A stretch of DNA of 64,000 bases, from positions 496,001-560,000 of the forward strand of contig NZ_JAAVVB010000001.1 of the NCBI RefSeq assembly GCF_018449775.1, written 5' to 3'. The number at the start of each line of letters is the position of its first letter. Position 1 is the stretch's first letter. Shown here in pieces: positions 25,998 through 36,273 of this stretch. Both the position numbers and the translations under genes were made by a program. The DNA comes from Mucilaginibacter sp. dw_454 (lineage in GTDB: Bacteria > Bacteroidota > Bacteroidia > Sphingobacteriales > Sphingobacteriaceae). Below the pieces are notes generated by a model. It saw nothing but the letters and a program-made list of their open reading frames with translations, was not told where the DNA came from and made no database searches.

Positions 25998-28666
25998 TCA
26001 GCTTTAAAAAAACAGGTGCAGTAGCCATTTTATGGTTGCTGTTGCCACTGGCATGCCTTGCTCAAAGCATAAAGGGTGATGTTACCGATAGTTTAAACAA
26101 GCCAGTAGCTATGGCCGGTATAAATTTAAAAAATAGTAAAGGTCTGATCATAGCTTACACCAGCACTAACAATAAAGGCGGGTATAGTTTGCCGGTGCCT
26201 GTTACTGCAGATAAAGACGGGCTTAAGCTGGAGGTTAGCTGTATCGGCTTTAAAAAAGCTTCGCTGCCGATAACTGATTTGTCTGCTCCTTATAATTTTA
26301 AGCTGCAAGTAGCGGTTAATCAATTAAAGGGGATTGTGGTTAAAAATAACCGCCCCTTTCTGCGTACCAGCGGTGATACACTGAGTTATAAGGTATCTGA
26401 TTTTAGCAGTCCGCAGGATAGGGTTATTGGCGATGTGATCAAAAAACTGCCGGGTATGGATGTAGACAAAGATGGCAAGATCAGCTATAATGGGAAATCT
26501 ATCTCCAATCTATACATCGGCGGCGACAATTTGCTGGATGATAAATACAACATAGCTACGCGTAACATTCCGAACGGGGTAGTGGACGAGTTGCAGGTGA
26601 TTCAAAATCATCAACCCATAAAAGCATTGCAGGGCAAAGTTAACAGTGATGATGTCGCTCTTAATTTAACCATTAAAAAAGAAGCTAAACTACAAATGAT
26701 AGGGCAGGAAACGCTTGGTGGCGGCTTGCCTGGTAATTACGATATCGACGTAAACGCCATGATGTTTAAGGATAAGTATAAAGCCATAAATTACCTGAAG
26801 GGCAACAATATTGGTTATGACGTGGCTTCCGAATTGATATCACACAACAGCAATAGTTACTTTTCGAGAAATGATAATAATAAGCCATCTTCGTTGCTAT
26901 CGCTGGGCACAGCCGGCGATCCTGACCTACCGCGTAATCGTTACCTGATGAATCAATCGGGTTTGCTGAATCTGAATAACCTGATCAATTTGAAAAAGGA
27001 TGTGCAGCTGAGGCTAAATCTGTCGTACATGCGCGACCGTCAACTACAAAACTACAATCGCACCAGCGACGTTTATCTGCCCGGTGATACAGTGCACTAT
27101 ACCGAAACACAACACAATAAAAACCGACCGGACATTTTGCATAGCCAGTTTAGCTTGAACATTAACAATCCTAAATATTACCTAAATGATAACCTAACTA
27201 CAGATTATAGCCATCAAACAGGCTACTCGTCATTGGTAGCCAATGGTGTGCCCGTTAACCAGGTTTTAAGAGATAATTTACTGGATGCCTCGAATGATTT
27301 AAGCTTTATGCAAACGCTCAAAAATTCCAACATCATCGAAGGCTCCAGCTATATCAATCATTCGAGCGAGCCGGAGGATAGGGTAATAGATCCGGGATTA
27401 AATCCGGACATTTTTAACAATAATATGGGGTATTCGCAGCTAACACAAAATGCCAATATCCCGAGTTTTTTTAGCAATAATTACGTTAACTATCGTATCC
27501 CCAGGCAATATCTTACACAATCATATCGGGTGGGATTTAGCCGGCAGGCGCAAATGTTGAATTCTGATCTGTCAGTAACGCAATTGGATAATTCGGTTAA
27601 TTTAGTGTCTGACAGTGCGCGGAATAATCTCAATTGGTCGCGCAATAAATTATATACAGAAGCTGACTATGATATCCCAGGTCAAATTTTAAAACTTACC
27701 GTGTCACTGCCTTTAACTTACCTGGATATTGATTATAACGAGGGGCTTTATAACTTGAACAAGAGCGTTAATCGTCTGTATTTCGATCCGAACTTGTTTG
27801 CGAAATACCAGACCAGTGTCGAAAACTATTTATCTGCCGGCTATAATTATCGCCATGGTATTGGCAGCATAACCGATGTTTATCGGGGCTTTATACTTTC
27901 TAACTATCGCAGCCTCGGCGCTAATAATGCTGATCTGACCGAATCGCAAACGCAGTCAGCAAATCTTGGGTTCAATTATCGTAAAGCTATTATTTTACTG
28001 TTTTTTAATATCAATGTCTCGTACACTCACCAAAACTCAAACAGTATTGCATCAGCTTTGCTAACTAATAATATACAAGAAAGAGTTGTTTTGCCTTACG
28101 ATAATGAATTTAATAGCTGGTCATTAAGCAGTAAGGTGAGCAAATATTCTTTCGCGCTGCATACCACATTTAGTTTGGGCGGGTCTTACCAAACCTCGAA
28201 AGTTAACCAGATCCAAAACGGATTGGTGCTGCCTTATAACACTATTAATGAAAATCTGTCATTTAGCGCCGATACCAAAGCCGGCGATAAAATAACCTTG
28301 AGTTATACCGGCAATTATGGTATTACCACCAGTAAATCGCCGGCGGTAAGCAGTACCAGTAATTTTGACCGCCTGATTCAATCGGCATCAGCAAATTATA
28401 ACATTGCCAGTAACTTTTTCTTCAACGTATCCGGCGATCATTACTATACCCGCCAGCAAAATGCAGGCGATCTGAAATATATTTTTGCCGAAGCCTCCAT
28501 CCGCTATCGCTTTTTGAAAACTAAACTGGATGTAGAATTAGACGCTCAGAACCTGTTCAATACTAAGAACTATACTGCTGTATACCTGTCGGCTAATACC
28601 TATTCTTCCAGTACTTATACTATACCCGGGCGCATAGTGATGGCTAAGGCGACTTTTAATTTGTAG
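25994..28666 (+). CDS. TonB-receptor-like outer-membrane protein with carboxypeptidase-regulatory domain
   Basis: An 890-aa protein with a signal peptide (ending LACLAQ). Residues about 24-110 form a carboxypeptidase-regulatory-like domain (IKGDVTDSLNKPVAMAGINL). A plug-like region follows (SSPQDRVIGDVIKKLPGMDV and SISNLYIGGDNLLDDKYN). The rest is a predicted beta-barrel rich in Asn, Tyr and Ser. It lacks clear TonB-dependent siderophore-receptor signatures. It probably works with the upstream GLPGLI protein at the outer membrane; the ligand is unknown. A long hairpin repeat lies 19 bp after the stop. Confidence 0.8.
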   Translation: MISFKKTGAVAILWLLLPLACLAQSIKGDVTDSLNKPVAMAGINLKNSKGLIIAYTSTNNKGGYSLPVPVTADKDGLKLEVSCIGFKKASLPITDLSAPYNFKLQVAVNQLKGIVVKNNRPFLRTSGDTLSYKVSDFSSPQDRVIGDVIKKLPGMDVDKDGKISYNGKSISNLYIGGDNLLDDKYNIATRNIPNGVVDELQVIQNHQPIKALQGKVNSDDVALNLTIKKEAKLQMIGQETLGGGLPGNYDIDVNAMMFKDKYKAINYLKGNNIGYDVASELISHNSNSYFSRNDNNKPSSLLSLGTAGDPDLPRNRYLMNQSGLLNLNNLINLKKDVQLRLNLSYMRDRQLQNYNRTSDVYLPGDTVHYTETQHNKNRPDILHSQFSLNINNPKYYLNDNLTTDYSHQTGYSSLVANGVPVNQVLRDNLLDASNDLSFMQTLKNSNIIEGSSYINHSSEPEDRVIDPGLNPDIFNNNMGYSQLTQNANIPSFFSNNYVNYRIPRQYLTQSYRVGFSRQAQMLNSDLSVTQLDNSVNLVSDSARNNLNWSRNKLYTEADYDIPGQILKLTVSLPLTYLDIDYNEGLYNLNKSVNRLYFDPNLFAKYQTSVENYLSAGYNYRHGIGSITDVYRGFILSNYRSLGANNADLTESQTQSANLGFNYRKAIILLFFNINVSYTHQNSNSIASALLTNNIQERVVLPYDNEFNSWSLSSKVSKYSFALHTTFSLGGSYQTSKVNQIQNGLVLPYNTINENLSFSADTKAGDKITLSYTGNYGITTSKSPAVSSTSNFDRLIQSASANYNIASNFFFNVSGDHYYTRQQNAGDLKYIFAEASIRYRFLKTKLDVELDAQNLFNTKNYTAVYLSANTYSSSTYTIPGRIVMAKATFNL

Positions 28667-28684
28667 CGATGCCGTTCAAAAATA

Positions 28685-28766
28685 TTGTCATTCTGAGCGT
28701 AGCGAAGAATCTTATACGCTTTGCTAACTGCTTTTATATGATTCTTCGCTCTGCTCAGAATGACAA
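28685..28766. repeat. Dispersed long hairpin repeat (GTCATTCTGAGC type)
   Basis: Arms TTGTCATTCTGAGCGTAGCG and complement with a centre containing TTTGCTAACTGC. The centre resembles the one at 2276-2357 (TTTGCTAATCGC), so these two copies are close relatives. It separates convergent genes and could terminate both. Confidence 0.85.
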
Positions 28767-28772
28767 ATGTTA

Positions 28773-31037
28773 TTAAGGTTTGTGATTAGCCCCCATAAAT
28801 AATTCCAGTTTTCCACCCGCAACCAGATCTTTAAAACTGATGAAGTTGCCGTTCAAAACCCTGCCGTTCAACTTAGCCGATTGGATATAAATGTTCTTCG
28901 CCGAGTTGTTATAGGTTTTGATCTCGAAGGTTTTGCCTTTATAAAAATTGGGGTCCAAATTGATTTTGATAGAGTTGAAGATCGGGCTGCTCAAATCAAT
29001 GCGCAGGTCCGGAGATGTGCCGCCATTCATCTCAAAAAGACCCATTGAACTCATCACAAACCAGGAACCCATCTGGCCCTCGTCTTCATCGCCGCCCCAG
29101 CCGGTATAAGGCGAGGCATCGTAAAAGGTGCTCAATATTTTGCGGGTGTAATATTGGGTGAGGTAGGGCTTATCGGTATAATTGAAAAGATAAGCCGCCT
29201 GCATGGTCACTTCATTACCGTGATTGATATAATACTCTGCAGATTGGCCCCAGGTTCTGTCCAGCGCAGGGGCGGTGAACTGTTGCTTTTCTGATTTTTT
29301 AAACCCGTTTTCTAAGCGATCGGTAAATCGTGTTCTATCTACAAATTTTACCAGACCCGGTACATCGTGGGGTACGTAAAAAGAGTACTCCCAGGAATTA
29401 CCTTCCACAAAATGCGCTACCGAAAATAGATCAAAGTTATCGATGAATTTACCATTCTCCTTTTTAGGGATGACGTATTTACTTACCGGGTCAAATACAT
29501 TTTTCCAGCTGTCAGAGCGTTTGAGAAAGAAATTATAGTCGTCTGTTTTATGGAGAAGCCTGGCCATCTGCGCCACGCACCAATCATCGTAGGCGTAATC
29601 GAGTGTTTTTGAAGTGACACCTTTCTCAATAGGTACATAGCCATATTTAGCATATACCGAGATCTGCGGATTGCCGGGATTACCACCGCAAGTAGGCGTG
29701 GGCTCAACTTCCACATTCTTTTTCATGGCTGCAAAAGCCACATCGGCATCTTTTTTAACAATGCCTTTTAAATAGGCGCTTTCAATCAGCGCCATCTCAT
29801 GTGAACCCTCCATAATGCCGGAGTATTCAATCCCGGTAGGGCCTTTGGATAGCCAACCCGTTTTCTCGTACATTTCCAGTTGTGTACCTACTAGTTTTTG
29901 CACCGTCTCTGGTGAAGTCAGCGTCCACAACAAATTCAAATTCCAAAAGGTGTTCCAGAACGCATCGCCGCCTATCATGGCTTTGCGGTCGGCCGGCAAT
30001 TGCTGCACATTCTCACACGCGTCGACGTATTTGCCGTTCACATCGCTCATGGTCATCTTGGCGCTAAAGCAGCGGTAAAAATTGGTGTAGAATTTAACTT
30101 TATCCGTTTCAGAATTTCCTTCGACGGTGATGGTCTTGAGGATATTGTTCCAGCTATCGCGATTATGTTTGACTAGTCGATCAAAATCCCAATCAAAACC
30201 TTTTAGCTCGGTTTTTAAATTCAATCTGGCTTGGTCTGTGCTTACAAAAGATATCCCTGTTCTAAGGATAACCTGCTCAGCTTTTGCAGTAGGATAGGTG
30301 ACGTATGCGCCCAGATCCTTACTGCCTTTAACTTCTATATCGCTCTTGATTTCCTGCTGATTGACGTAGCCGTGAAAGCCGCTGAAAGGTCGATTAAACT
30401 GCATCACAAAATACAACACATAATCATTAAAGCCTGCGGCAGATGACTTGGCGAAACCTTCAATCTCGGTATTGTTTACCTTGGTAATTTGTGCATCTTT
30501 CAAATCCAGGCCATATTCAGACGGCATACTTAACTGAACCATGATACGGTTAGTGCTATCTGCAGGTAAGGTATAGCGTTGTACGCCGGTGCGCTCGGTA
30601 GCGGTTAGCTCGGCTTTGATGTGCGAGTCTAACAAATAAACCGAATAATACCCTGGCGAAGCATGTTCCTGATCATGCCTGAAACGCGAATGATAACCGG
30701 CGCCCGCTCCCTTAAAAGGTTCGTCGGCACGGCCGGGTTTTAGCGCCAGGTCGCCATTGGTGGGCATAGTTAACAGGCCGGCCATCGTCCAGCCATGAAT
30801 ATGCGTAAAGCCATGAATGCTACCTACAGAATATTCGTAACCGCCCTGCCAAACATCGCCCTGGTTGTCGGGACTTAGTTTTACCATGCCGTTAGGCGCA
30901 GTGGCACCAGGAAACAGCATCCAACGGCTATTTGAGGTGCCAATGAAGGGGTTGACGTAGTCGATTGGTTGTTTTTTCTGAGCATAACTAAGACTAGATA
31001 CTCCAATCAATAAAGCAATATATTTCAGGCAGCGCAT
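28773..31037 (-). CDS. GH92 alpha-1,2-mannosidase
   Basis: A 754-aa exported glycosidase (signal peptide ending SSLSYAQ). The GH92 N-terminal signature is present (YVNPFIGTSNSRWMLFPGA). The catalytic region near the C-terminus reads GWGGDEDEGQMGSWFVMSSM and provides the acidic and calcium-binding residues. The family removes alpha-mannose, typically alpha-1,2-linked, from glycans such as fungal mannan or N-glycans. The length is right for the family. It stands alone here, not in a SusC/SusD locus. Together with the fucosidase at 1-1353 it suggests glycan foraging. Confidence 0.95.
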   Translation of the reverse strand: MRCLKYIALLIGVSSLSYAQKKQPIDYVNPFIGTSNSRWMLFPGATAPNGMVKLSPDNQGDVWQGGYEYSVGSIHGFTHIHGWTMAGLLTMPTNGDLALKPGRADEPFKGAGAGYHSRFRHDQEHASPGYYSVYLLDSHIKAELTATERTGVQRYTLPADSTNRIMVQLSMPSEYGLDLKDAQITKVNNTEIEGFAKSSAAGFNDYVLYFVMQFNRPFSGFHGYVNQQEIKSDIEVKGSKDLGAYVTYPTAKAEQVILRTGISFVSTDQARLNLKTELKGFDWDFDRLVKHNRDSWNNILKTITVEGNSETDKVKFYTNFYRCFSAKMTMSDVNGKYVDACENVQQLPADRKAMIGGDAFWNTFWNLNLLWTLTSPETVQKLVGTQLEMYEKTGWLSKGPTGIEYSGIMEGSHEMALIESAYLKGIVKKDADVAFAAMKKNVEVEPTPTCGGNPGNPQISVYAKYGYVPIEKGVTSKTLDYAYDDWCVAQMARLLHKTDDYNFFLKRSDSWKNVFDPVSKYVIPKKENGKFIDNFDLFSVAHFVEGNSWEYSFYVPHDVPGLVKFVDRTRFTDRLENGFKKSEKQQFTAPALDRTWGQSAEYYINHGNEVTMQAAYLFNYTDKPYLTQYYTRKILSTFYDASPYTGWGGDEDEGQMGSWFVMSSMGLFEMNGGTSPDLRIDLSSPIFNSIKINLDPNFYKGKTFEIKTYNNSAKNIYIQSAKLNGRVLNGNFISFKDLVAGGKLELFMGANHKP

Positions 31038-31075
31038 AGGTTTATTTTAATGTATAGTTAGCATTTCCATCGCAC

Positions 31076-31112
31076 AAAAACAAAAAACCCGGCACAAGCA
31101 GGCCGGGTTTTA
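31076..31112 (-). terminator. Rho-independent terminator of the thioredoxin-like gene
   Basis: Stem AAACCCGGC with complement GCCGGGTTT around a 7-nt loop. Read on the minus strand it is followed by a T-rich tail, and it lies 36 bp after the stop at 31149. Confidence 0.8.
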
Positions 31113-31148
31113 ATTATGTTGATTGCGACTGTTGGTATTCCAGCGGTT

Positions 31149-32648
31149 TCAATGCTTTAACAACTTATCTATATCGTCGTTAATACCACTACCGGGGCGT
31201 TTACTGTTGTTGTCTACTATCTGGCCGTTAGTATTCAATAAATAATAATGTGGTATACCATTCACGTTATAGGCTTTACAAACCGGATTTTTGGTCCAGC
31301 CTTCGGCCAGCAGATTGATACCATGAAGATTTAATTTTTTTAGATTTTCTTTCCATTCAGCTTCGTTCGCGTCTACGCAAATATTGATGAATACCACATC
31401 TTTGTCTTTATAAGTTTCGTGTAGTTTAGGCACGTTGTTGGTTATGTCATAAATGCAGGGTCCACAACCTACACCCCAAAAGTCGATATAGACATTTTTA
31501 CCTCTGAAATTATTTAACGATACTGTTTTACCGTTTTCATCTTTCAAAGTAAAAATTGGCGCGGGACCACCCGGTTTTAGACTTTGAACCTGGGCATAAT
31601 ATTTCTTTAAAGTATCAGCATAATAAGCTGTTTTAATTTGAGGCAAATACTCCTGGTACACCCAAAGGGCATTATCGAATGAGTAATGTTCAAAATCCTG
31701 GAAGATAGACCTGGTAATAAACCAATCGCGCATGGAAGTAATGTTGAAGGCTGCCATACCCAAGTGGTAGTCTTTCAGTGCAGGGGCAAATGGCTGAGTT
31801 GCATCCTCCATTTGACGTGCATCGCCACTAAAACTAGAAGAGTTGAACGCGTTATTAAACCGCACATAATCAAAAATAAATTTACGGTAGGTATCGCTAA
31901 CCTTAAAGAACCAGTCATTCTCGTTTTTATAGCGCGGGTATCTGTTATCGCCAACAATATTCATCAAACGGCTATCCGCAGCGGGTTTGTTTTTTAGTTC
32001 AAGCCTGTAACTATCTAATATATCAGCGCTGCGCAATAAGTCGGCATAATCAAAGTAAACATCTATGGCATGTTTTGCAGAGGCGTCAGTTATTGGCTTC
32101 GCCGAGATTTCTTCTATATCTTGATTATAAGCTTTATTCACCATAGCAAACTTGGCCGAATCTGTTATCGTCCTGTCATACATCTTGCTGCTTAAATCAT
32201 TACGATTTCTGGTGTGATTTCTGTCCAGTGTAATATACGCTATCAATTCGTCGGCGAGGGCAGAGTTGGTAGTGTGAATCCTCGTGGTTTTTTCTATATC
32301 CTTCTGATCCCAGGATACCTCAATAGTGTCTTTACCTATAAAAAGTATAGGAATGTGTTCGTCACCTGGCATCAATGTAACTGTTCTGTAAGACATATCG
32401 AGCGGTATTTTGGTGCTAAAGCTGCCGTCGTTATTAATGTTGATAGTACCAGAAAATCCGCCAAAATAATTATCGGCGAAGTAGTCAAGGGTTTTATCTG
32501 TATAGTTATCTATGTGGCCTTTTAGTAAGGTGTATTCAACAGGTTTTTGAGACGGTGCTGCAGCAACCGGCATCGTTTTCTTTTTATGTGTTTGGGCCGA
32601 TATGTTTAGACTATACAGGCAGGCAATAAGAACAATGAAGTTTTTCAT
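31149..32648 (-). CDS. TlpA/ResA-like thioredoxin-domain protein with long N-terminal region
   Basis: A 499-aa exported protein (signal peptide ending LNISAQ). The C-terminal 150 residues are a TlpA-type thioredoxin fold with the redox motif CGPC in YIDFWGVGCGPCIYD, preceded by KPGGPAPIFTLKDENGK. The N-terminal 340 residues are not recognised beyond a beta-rich start, as in many Bacteroidota TlpA proteins. It probably reduces or isomerises disulfides in periplasmic proteins. A TATATTTA box in the leader is a weak promoter candidate. The gene is monocistronic with its own terminator. Confidence 0.85.
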   Translation of the reverse strand: MKNFIVLIACLYSLNISAQTHKKKTMPVAAAPSQKPVEYTLLKGHIDNYTDKTLDYFADNYFGGFSGTININNDGSFSTKIPLDMSYRTVTLMPGDEHIPILFIGKDTIEVSWDQKDIEKTTRIHTTNSALADELIAYITLDRNHTRNRNDLSSKMYDRTITDSAKFAMVNKAYNQDIEEISAKPITDASAKHAIDVYFDYADLLRSADILDSYRLELKNKPAADSRLMNIVGDNRYPRYKNENDWFFKVSDTYRKFIFDYVRFNNAFNSSSFSGDARQMEDATQPFAPALKDYHLGMAAFNITSMRDWFITRSIFQDFEHYSFDNALWVYQEYLPQIKTAYYADTLKKYYAQVQSLKPGGPAPIFTLKDENGKTVSLNNFRGKNVYIDFWGVGCGPCIYDITNNVPKLHETYKDKDVVFINICVDANEAEWKENLKKLNLHGINLLAEGWTKNPVCKAYNVNGIPHYYLLNTNGQIVDNNSKRPGSGINDDIDKLLKH

Positions 32649-32703
32649 GATAAGGTTGTATGCTTGGTTTATGGTTTAAATATACAGGTAGTATAGCGAT
32701 AAA

Positions 32704-32736
32704 CAAAAAAGTCCCGGGCTAATTACCCGAGACTTT
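32704..32736 (-). terminator. Rho-independent terminator of the phosphosugar mutase gene
   Basis: Stem AAAGTC-CCGGGC/GCCCGAGACTTT (one G-T pair) with a short loop. On the minus strand it runs into a T-rich tract 23 bp after the stop. Confidence 0.8.
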
Positions 32737-32758
32737 AACAATATTTAACCAGTAGGTA

Positions 32759-34495
32759 TTACACACCCAAATCCTTAATAATATTGTCAATCTTGGCATC
32801 CAGTTCAGCATCGGTTTGCTGGTAGGCTTCCTTGCTGGCTAACTTACCATTCACACTGCAATAAAACTTGATCTTAGGCTCTGTACCAGACGGGCGCGCA
32901 GAAATAATGCTGCCATCCCCGGTAACAAATTGTAGTACGTCAGACTCCGGCAATTCAATAGCCGAGGTAGTTTTTGACGCGATATCTGTTTCAATCCGTC
33001 TTTCGTAATCCTTGACAGTAACCACTTTTGAGCCACCCAAAGTAGCCGGTGGATTAGTGCGGAATTTTTCCATCATGGCCTTGATTTCTTCGGCGCCTGT
33101 TTTGCCTTTTTTGGTGATCGATATCAGTTTTTCTTTATAGAAACCATACTCCAGGTACATATCAATCATGGCCTCAAATAAGCTGCTGCCTTTGTCTTTA
33201 TAAAAAGCGGTCATTTCTGAGATAAACGCTGCCGATACCACCGCATCTTTATCTCTTACCAGTTCGCCAACCAGGTAGCCATAGCTTTCTTCGCCACCGC
33301 CAATAAAGGTTTGCTTGCCTTCAAATTGGGTCATCAATTGGCCAATGTATTTAAAGCCGGTAAGCGTGTTGTAATAAGTTACATTTTTTGCTGTCGCGAT
33401 AGCCTCTATCAGGTTACTGGTAACAATGGTTTTAACGATGTACTCTTTGCCGGTAAGTTTTCCTTTTTCTTCCCACGCGGTAAGCAGGTAGTTAATTAGT
33501 AAGCTACCGGTTTGGTTGCCGTTAAGCAGGATAAACTCGTTCTCGGTATTTTTTACGGCGATACCTACGCGGTCGGCATCAGGGTCGGTAGCCAGCACCA
33601 GGTCGGCATCAATCTCAGCGGCCTTTTTAAGCGCCAGGGTCAACGCTTCTTTTTCTTCCGGGTTTGGATATACCACGGTAGGGAAGTTGCCGTCAGGCGT
33701 TTCTTGTTCTTTAACCACGGTAACGTTCCTGAAACCAAAACTATACAAAGCAGGCGGCACCAAAGTAATACCCGTACCATGAATAGGCGAATAAACAATG
33801 CTCAAATCTTTCTGGCGCTCAATAGCATCCGGCGATACCGAAAGCTCAGTGATTTTAGCAATGTATTCGTGATCTATCTCTTCGCCAATAATCTCAAAAT
33901 TGGTGGCAATGCGCTCAAATTTAATATCGTCTACACTTGCAATAGCCGATACTTCGTCCATCACCGCTTTATCATATGGCGACACAAACTGACCGCCGTC
34001 TTCGCCATAAGCTTTATAACCATTATATTCTTTAGGGTTATGCGACGCCGTCAACATTACCCCGCTCTTGCATTTTAAGCGGCGCACCGCGTACGACAGC
34101 TCCGGTGTAGGGCGCAGCTCGCGGAAAAAATAAACATGGATACCATTGGCCGAAAAAACATCGGCAGTAATGTTGGCAAACACGTCAGAATTATTACGGC
34201 TATCATGCGCTATGGCTACGGCGATCTTTTCGCCGGGGTAGGTCTTCTTTAAAAAATTGGCCAGGCCCTGGGTGGCAGCGCCAATGGTGTATTTGTTGAT
34301 GCGGTTAGAGCCAACGCCCATAATACCGCGTAAACCGCCGGTACCAAACTCTAGGTCTCGGTAAAATGAGTCGGTTATTTCGGTAGTAGCATTGGTGTCA
34401 ATAAGGCGCTGAATTTCGGCTTTGGTGTCAGCATCATAGTTTCCGTTAAGCCATGTTAGGGCCTTGCTCAGAACGTTTGGATCTAATTCCTGCAT
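32759..34495 (-). CDS. Phosphoglucomutase/phosphomannomutase (phosphosugar mutase)
   Basis: A 578-aa cytosolic alpha-D-phosphohexomutase that moves phosphate between C1 and C6 of hexoses. All four family signatures are intact: the phosphoserine loop in GVMLTASHNPKEYNG, the metal loop in ATDPDADRVGIAV, the sugar-binding loop in FIGGGEESYGYLVG and the phosphate-binding loop in ISARPSGTEPKIKFY. Length and layout fit the PgcA-type enzymes of Firmicutes and Bacteroidota. It feeds glycogen and nucleotide-sugar synthesis. Glucose versus mannose preference cannot be settled from sequence. Confidence 0.95.
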   Translation of the reverse strand: MQELDPNVLSKALTWLNGNYDADTKAEIQRLIDTNATTEITDSFYRDLEFGTGGLRGIMGVGSNRINKYTIGAATQGLANFLKKTYPGEKIAVAIAHDSRNNSDVFANITADVFSANGIHVYFFRELRPTPELSYAVRRLKCKSGVMLTASHNPKEYNGYKAYGEDGGQFVSPYDKAVMDEVSAIASVDDIKFERIATNFEIIGEEIDHEYIAKITELSVSPDAIERQKDLSIVYSPIHGTGITLVPPALYSFGFRNVTVVKEQETPDGNFPTVVYPNPEEKEALTLALKKAAEIDADLVLATDPDADRVGIAVKNTENEFILLNGNQTGSLLINYLLTAWEEKGKLTGKEYIVKTIVTSNLIEAIATAKNVTYYNTLTGFKYIGQLMTQFEGKQTFIGGGEESYGYLVGELVRDKDAVVSAAFISEMTAFYKDKGSSLFEAMIDMYLEYGFYKEKLISITKKGKTGAEEIKAMMEKFRTNPPATLGGSKVVTVKDYERRIETDIASKTTSAIELPESDVLQFVTGDGSIISARPSGTEPKIKFYCSVNGKLASKEAYQQTDAELDAKIDNIIKDLGV

Positions 34496-34685
34496 ATAAT
34501 TGGTGTTATATTATTGTTATTAATTATGATAGAAAATGAATGTAATACATTTTTGTTTTACCGAAGGAAATTTAATGTACTCCGGCTTTTTAGGTAACCA
34601 AATATAGAAGTTTAAACCTAATCAAATCAAGCCAAATAATAACCAAAATATACACGCTTCAGTTATTTAAAATCTACGCTTATGC

Positions 34686-34693
34686 TATATTTG
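34686..34693 (+). promoter_or_regulatory. Candidate -7 box of the SGNH hydrolase gene
   Basis: TATATTTG matches TANNTTTG exactly and lies 41 bp before the start codon. No clear -33 TTTG is visible. Confidence 0.45.
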
Positions 34694-34734
34694 AGACGGC
34701 TTATGGCCAGCCAATTAAATCTAACAATCAGTTC

Positions 34735-36129
34735 ATGAGATCAATCATCATAGCGCTATACCTTTGCTTTTGCATAACTTTTTTTACCAACGGGCAAACT
34801 GTGGCACCTTTTAAACAAGGCGACAGAGTGGTTTTTGTAGGCAACAGCATAACCGACGGCGGGCATTATCACGCTTATATCTGGTTGTATTACATGACGC
34901 ATTATCCAACACGCCGCATTACCTGCTATAATGCCGGTATAGGGGGCGACGTTATTGGCCAGATAGCCGATAGGTTTGACTATGACGTGCTGTCTAAAAA
35001 GCCAACTGTGCTAACCTTAACCTGGGGCATGAACGATAGCGGTTACTTTGAATGGTACCGTAAAGATGCGCAGGATTTTATGGATAAGCGACTGGCGGGC
35101 AGCTATGATACTTACGGCAAGCTGGAGGACCGCCTGAAGTCTATGCCCAATATCAGAGCCATCCTGATTGGCGGTTCGCCTTATGATGAAACGACTAAGT
35201 TCTCAACAAAAAATTACTATCCGGGCAAAAGCGTTCAACTTGCCAAAATTGTGGCGCATCAGGAAGAATCAGCCAAAAATAATCATTGGGGATATGTCGA
35301 TTTTTATCACCCTATGGATGCCATCAATAAGCGCGAACAAGTACGTGATACAGCCTTTAGTTTAACACCAAACGATCGGATTCACCCCGACAATAACGGC
35401 CACCTGGTAATGGCTTACCTGTTTTTAAAAACGCAGGGCCTGGCTAATAATGTGGTAGCCGATGTCAGCGTTGATGCTGCGACTAAAAAAGTGGAGAGAG
35501 CCGTTAACAGCACAGTAACCAAAGTCGCGTTAGCAAATAATGGTATCAGCTTGAATTACCTGGCTAAATCATTGCCTTACCCAATAGATACTTTGCCCCG
35601 TGGTTGGGGCAGCCGGTTCCCGCAGTCGGACGCTTTAAAGGTTGTGCCCTTTAATCAAGAGTTTAATCAGGAATTGTTGACCGTTAAGAATCTAAAAGAT
35701 GGTAAATATGATTTACTGATCGATGGCGAGCGGATGAAAAGCTTTACGTCGGCCGAATTATCATCAGGCATTAACATGGCCGATATCCCGAACACGCCGC
35801 AATATCAACAAGCCATACAGATCCGCGAATTAAATGAAGAACGCTGGGATATCGAACGCCGCATCCGTATGTATGTTTGGGTAGAGTACGACTTTTTAAA
35901 AGGTAAAGGCCTGCTGCATAATGACAGCAACGCTGCACTGGATTCAGTCAAAAAATATTCTGCCAAAGATATTTTCCTGAATGCCAATAAAGATACCTAC
36001 AGCCGGGCCCGTTATATTGCGCTACGTGATGCCTGGCAAAAAGAGATGGATGTGTTGATTGATAAAATCTATGCCATCAACAAACCAACGATGCACAGAA
36101 TCGAGTTGGTGCCGATAGCATCAAAATAA
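34735..36129 (+). CDS. Secreted SGNH/GDSL hydrolase
   Basis: A 464-aa exported esterase or lipase-like protein (signal peptide ending FTNGQT). The SGNH blocks are visible: the serine in VVFVGNSITDGGHYH, the glycine in CYNAGIGGDVIG, the asparagine in LTWGMNDSGY and the Asp-His pair in NDRIHPDNNGHLVMAY. The C-terminal 200 residues look like an accessory region common in Bacteroidota members of this group. These enzymes often deacetylate polysaccharides, but the substrate here is unknown. The gene is monocistronic. Confidence 0.9.
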   Translation: MRSIIIALYLCFCITFFTNGQTVAPFKQGDRVVFVGNSITDGGHYHAYIWLYYMTHYPTRRITCYNAGIGGDVIGQIADRFDYDVLSKKPTVLTLTWGMNDSGYFEWYRKDAQDFMDKRLAGSYDTYGKLEDRLKSMPNIRAILIGGSPYDETTKFSTKNYYPGKSVQLAKIVAHQEESAKNNHWGYVDFYHPMDAINKREQVRDTAFSLTPNDRIHPDNNGHLVMAYLFLKTQGLANNVVADVSVDAATKKVERAVNSTVTKVALANNGISLNYLAKSLPYPIDTLPRGWGSRFPQSDALKVVPFNQEFNQELLTVKNLKDGKYDLLIDGERMKSFTSAELSSGINMADIPNTPQYQQAIQIRELNEERWDIERRIRMYVWVEYDFLKGKGLLHNDSNAALDSVKKYSAKDIFLNANKDTYSRARYIALRDAWQKEMDVLIDKIYAINKPTMHRIELVPIASK

Positions 36130-36135
36130 TCCGGC

Positions 36136-36273
36136 TTATTTGTTTTTCTTGGCAAATGGCGATACATCATTACTGGAGGATGTTGTTTTGCCTGATTGAT
36201 AGTCTGATTTTGATTTTTTAGCGTCAGGATTTGCAAGTTTTCTTTTGTCTTTTTGCATGGTTTTACCTTTCAT
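36136..36273 (-). CDS. Small very basic hypothetical protein (45 aa)
   Basis: A short frame from ATG 36273 to TAA 36136, with an internal ATG at 36258. The product is rich in Lys and Ser (14 Lys in 45 residues) and starts MKGKTMQKDKRKLANPDAKK. It has no membrane segment and no domain that I recognise. The A-rich leader before the ATG is typical of Bacteroidota starts. Its composition suggests nucleic-acid binding, but that is only a guess. It is convergent with the SGNH hydrolase (6 bp between stops). It could also be a chance frame. Confidence 0.5.
   Translation of the reverse strand: MKGKTMQKDKRKLANPDAKKSKSDYQSGKTTSSSNDVSPFAKKNK

Noticed and set aside
33512..34078. 188-codon frame on the plus strand
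   Set aside because: Antisense shadow of the phosphosugar mutase, which has all its catalytic motifs on the other strand.
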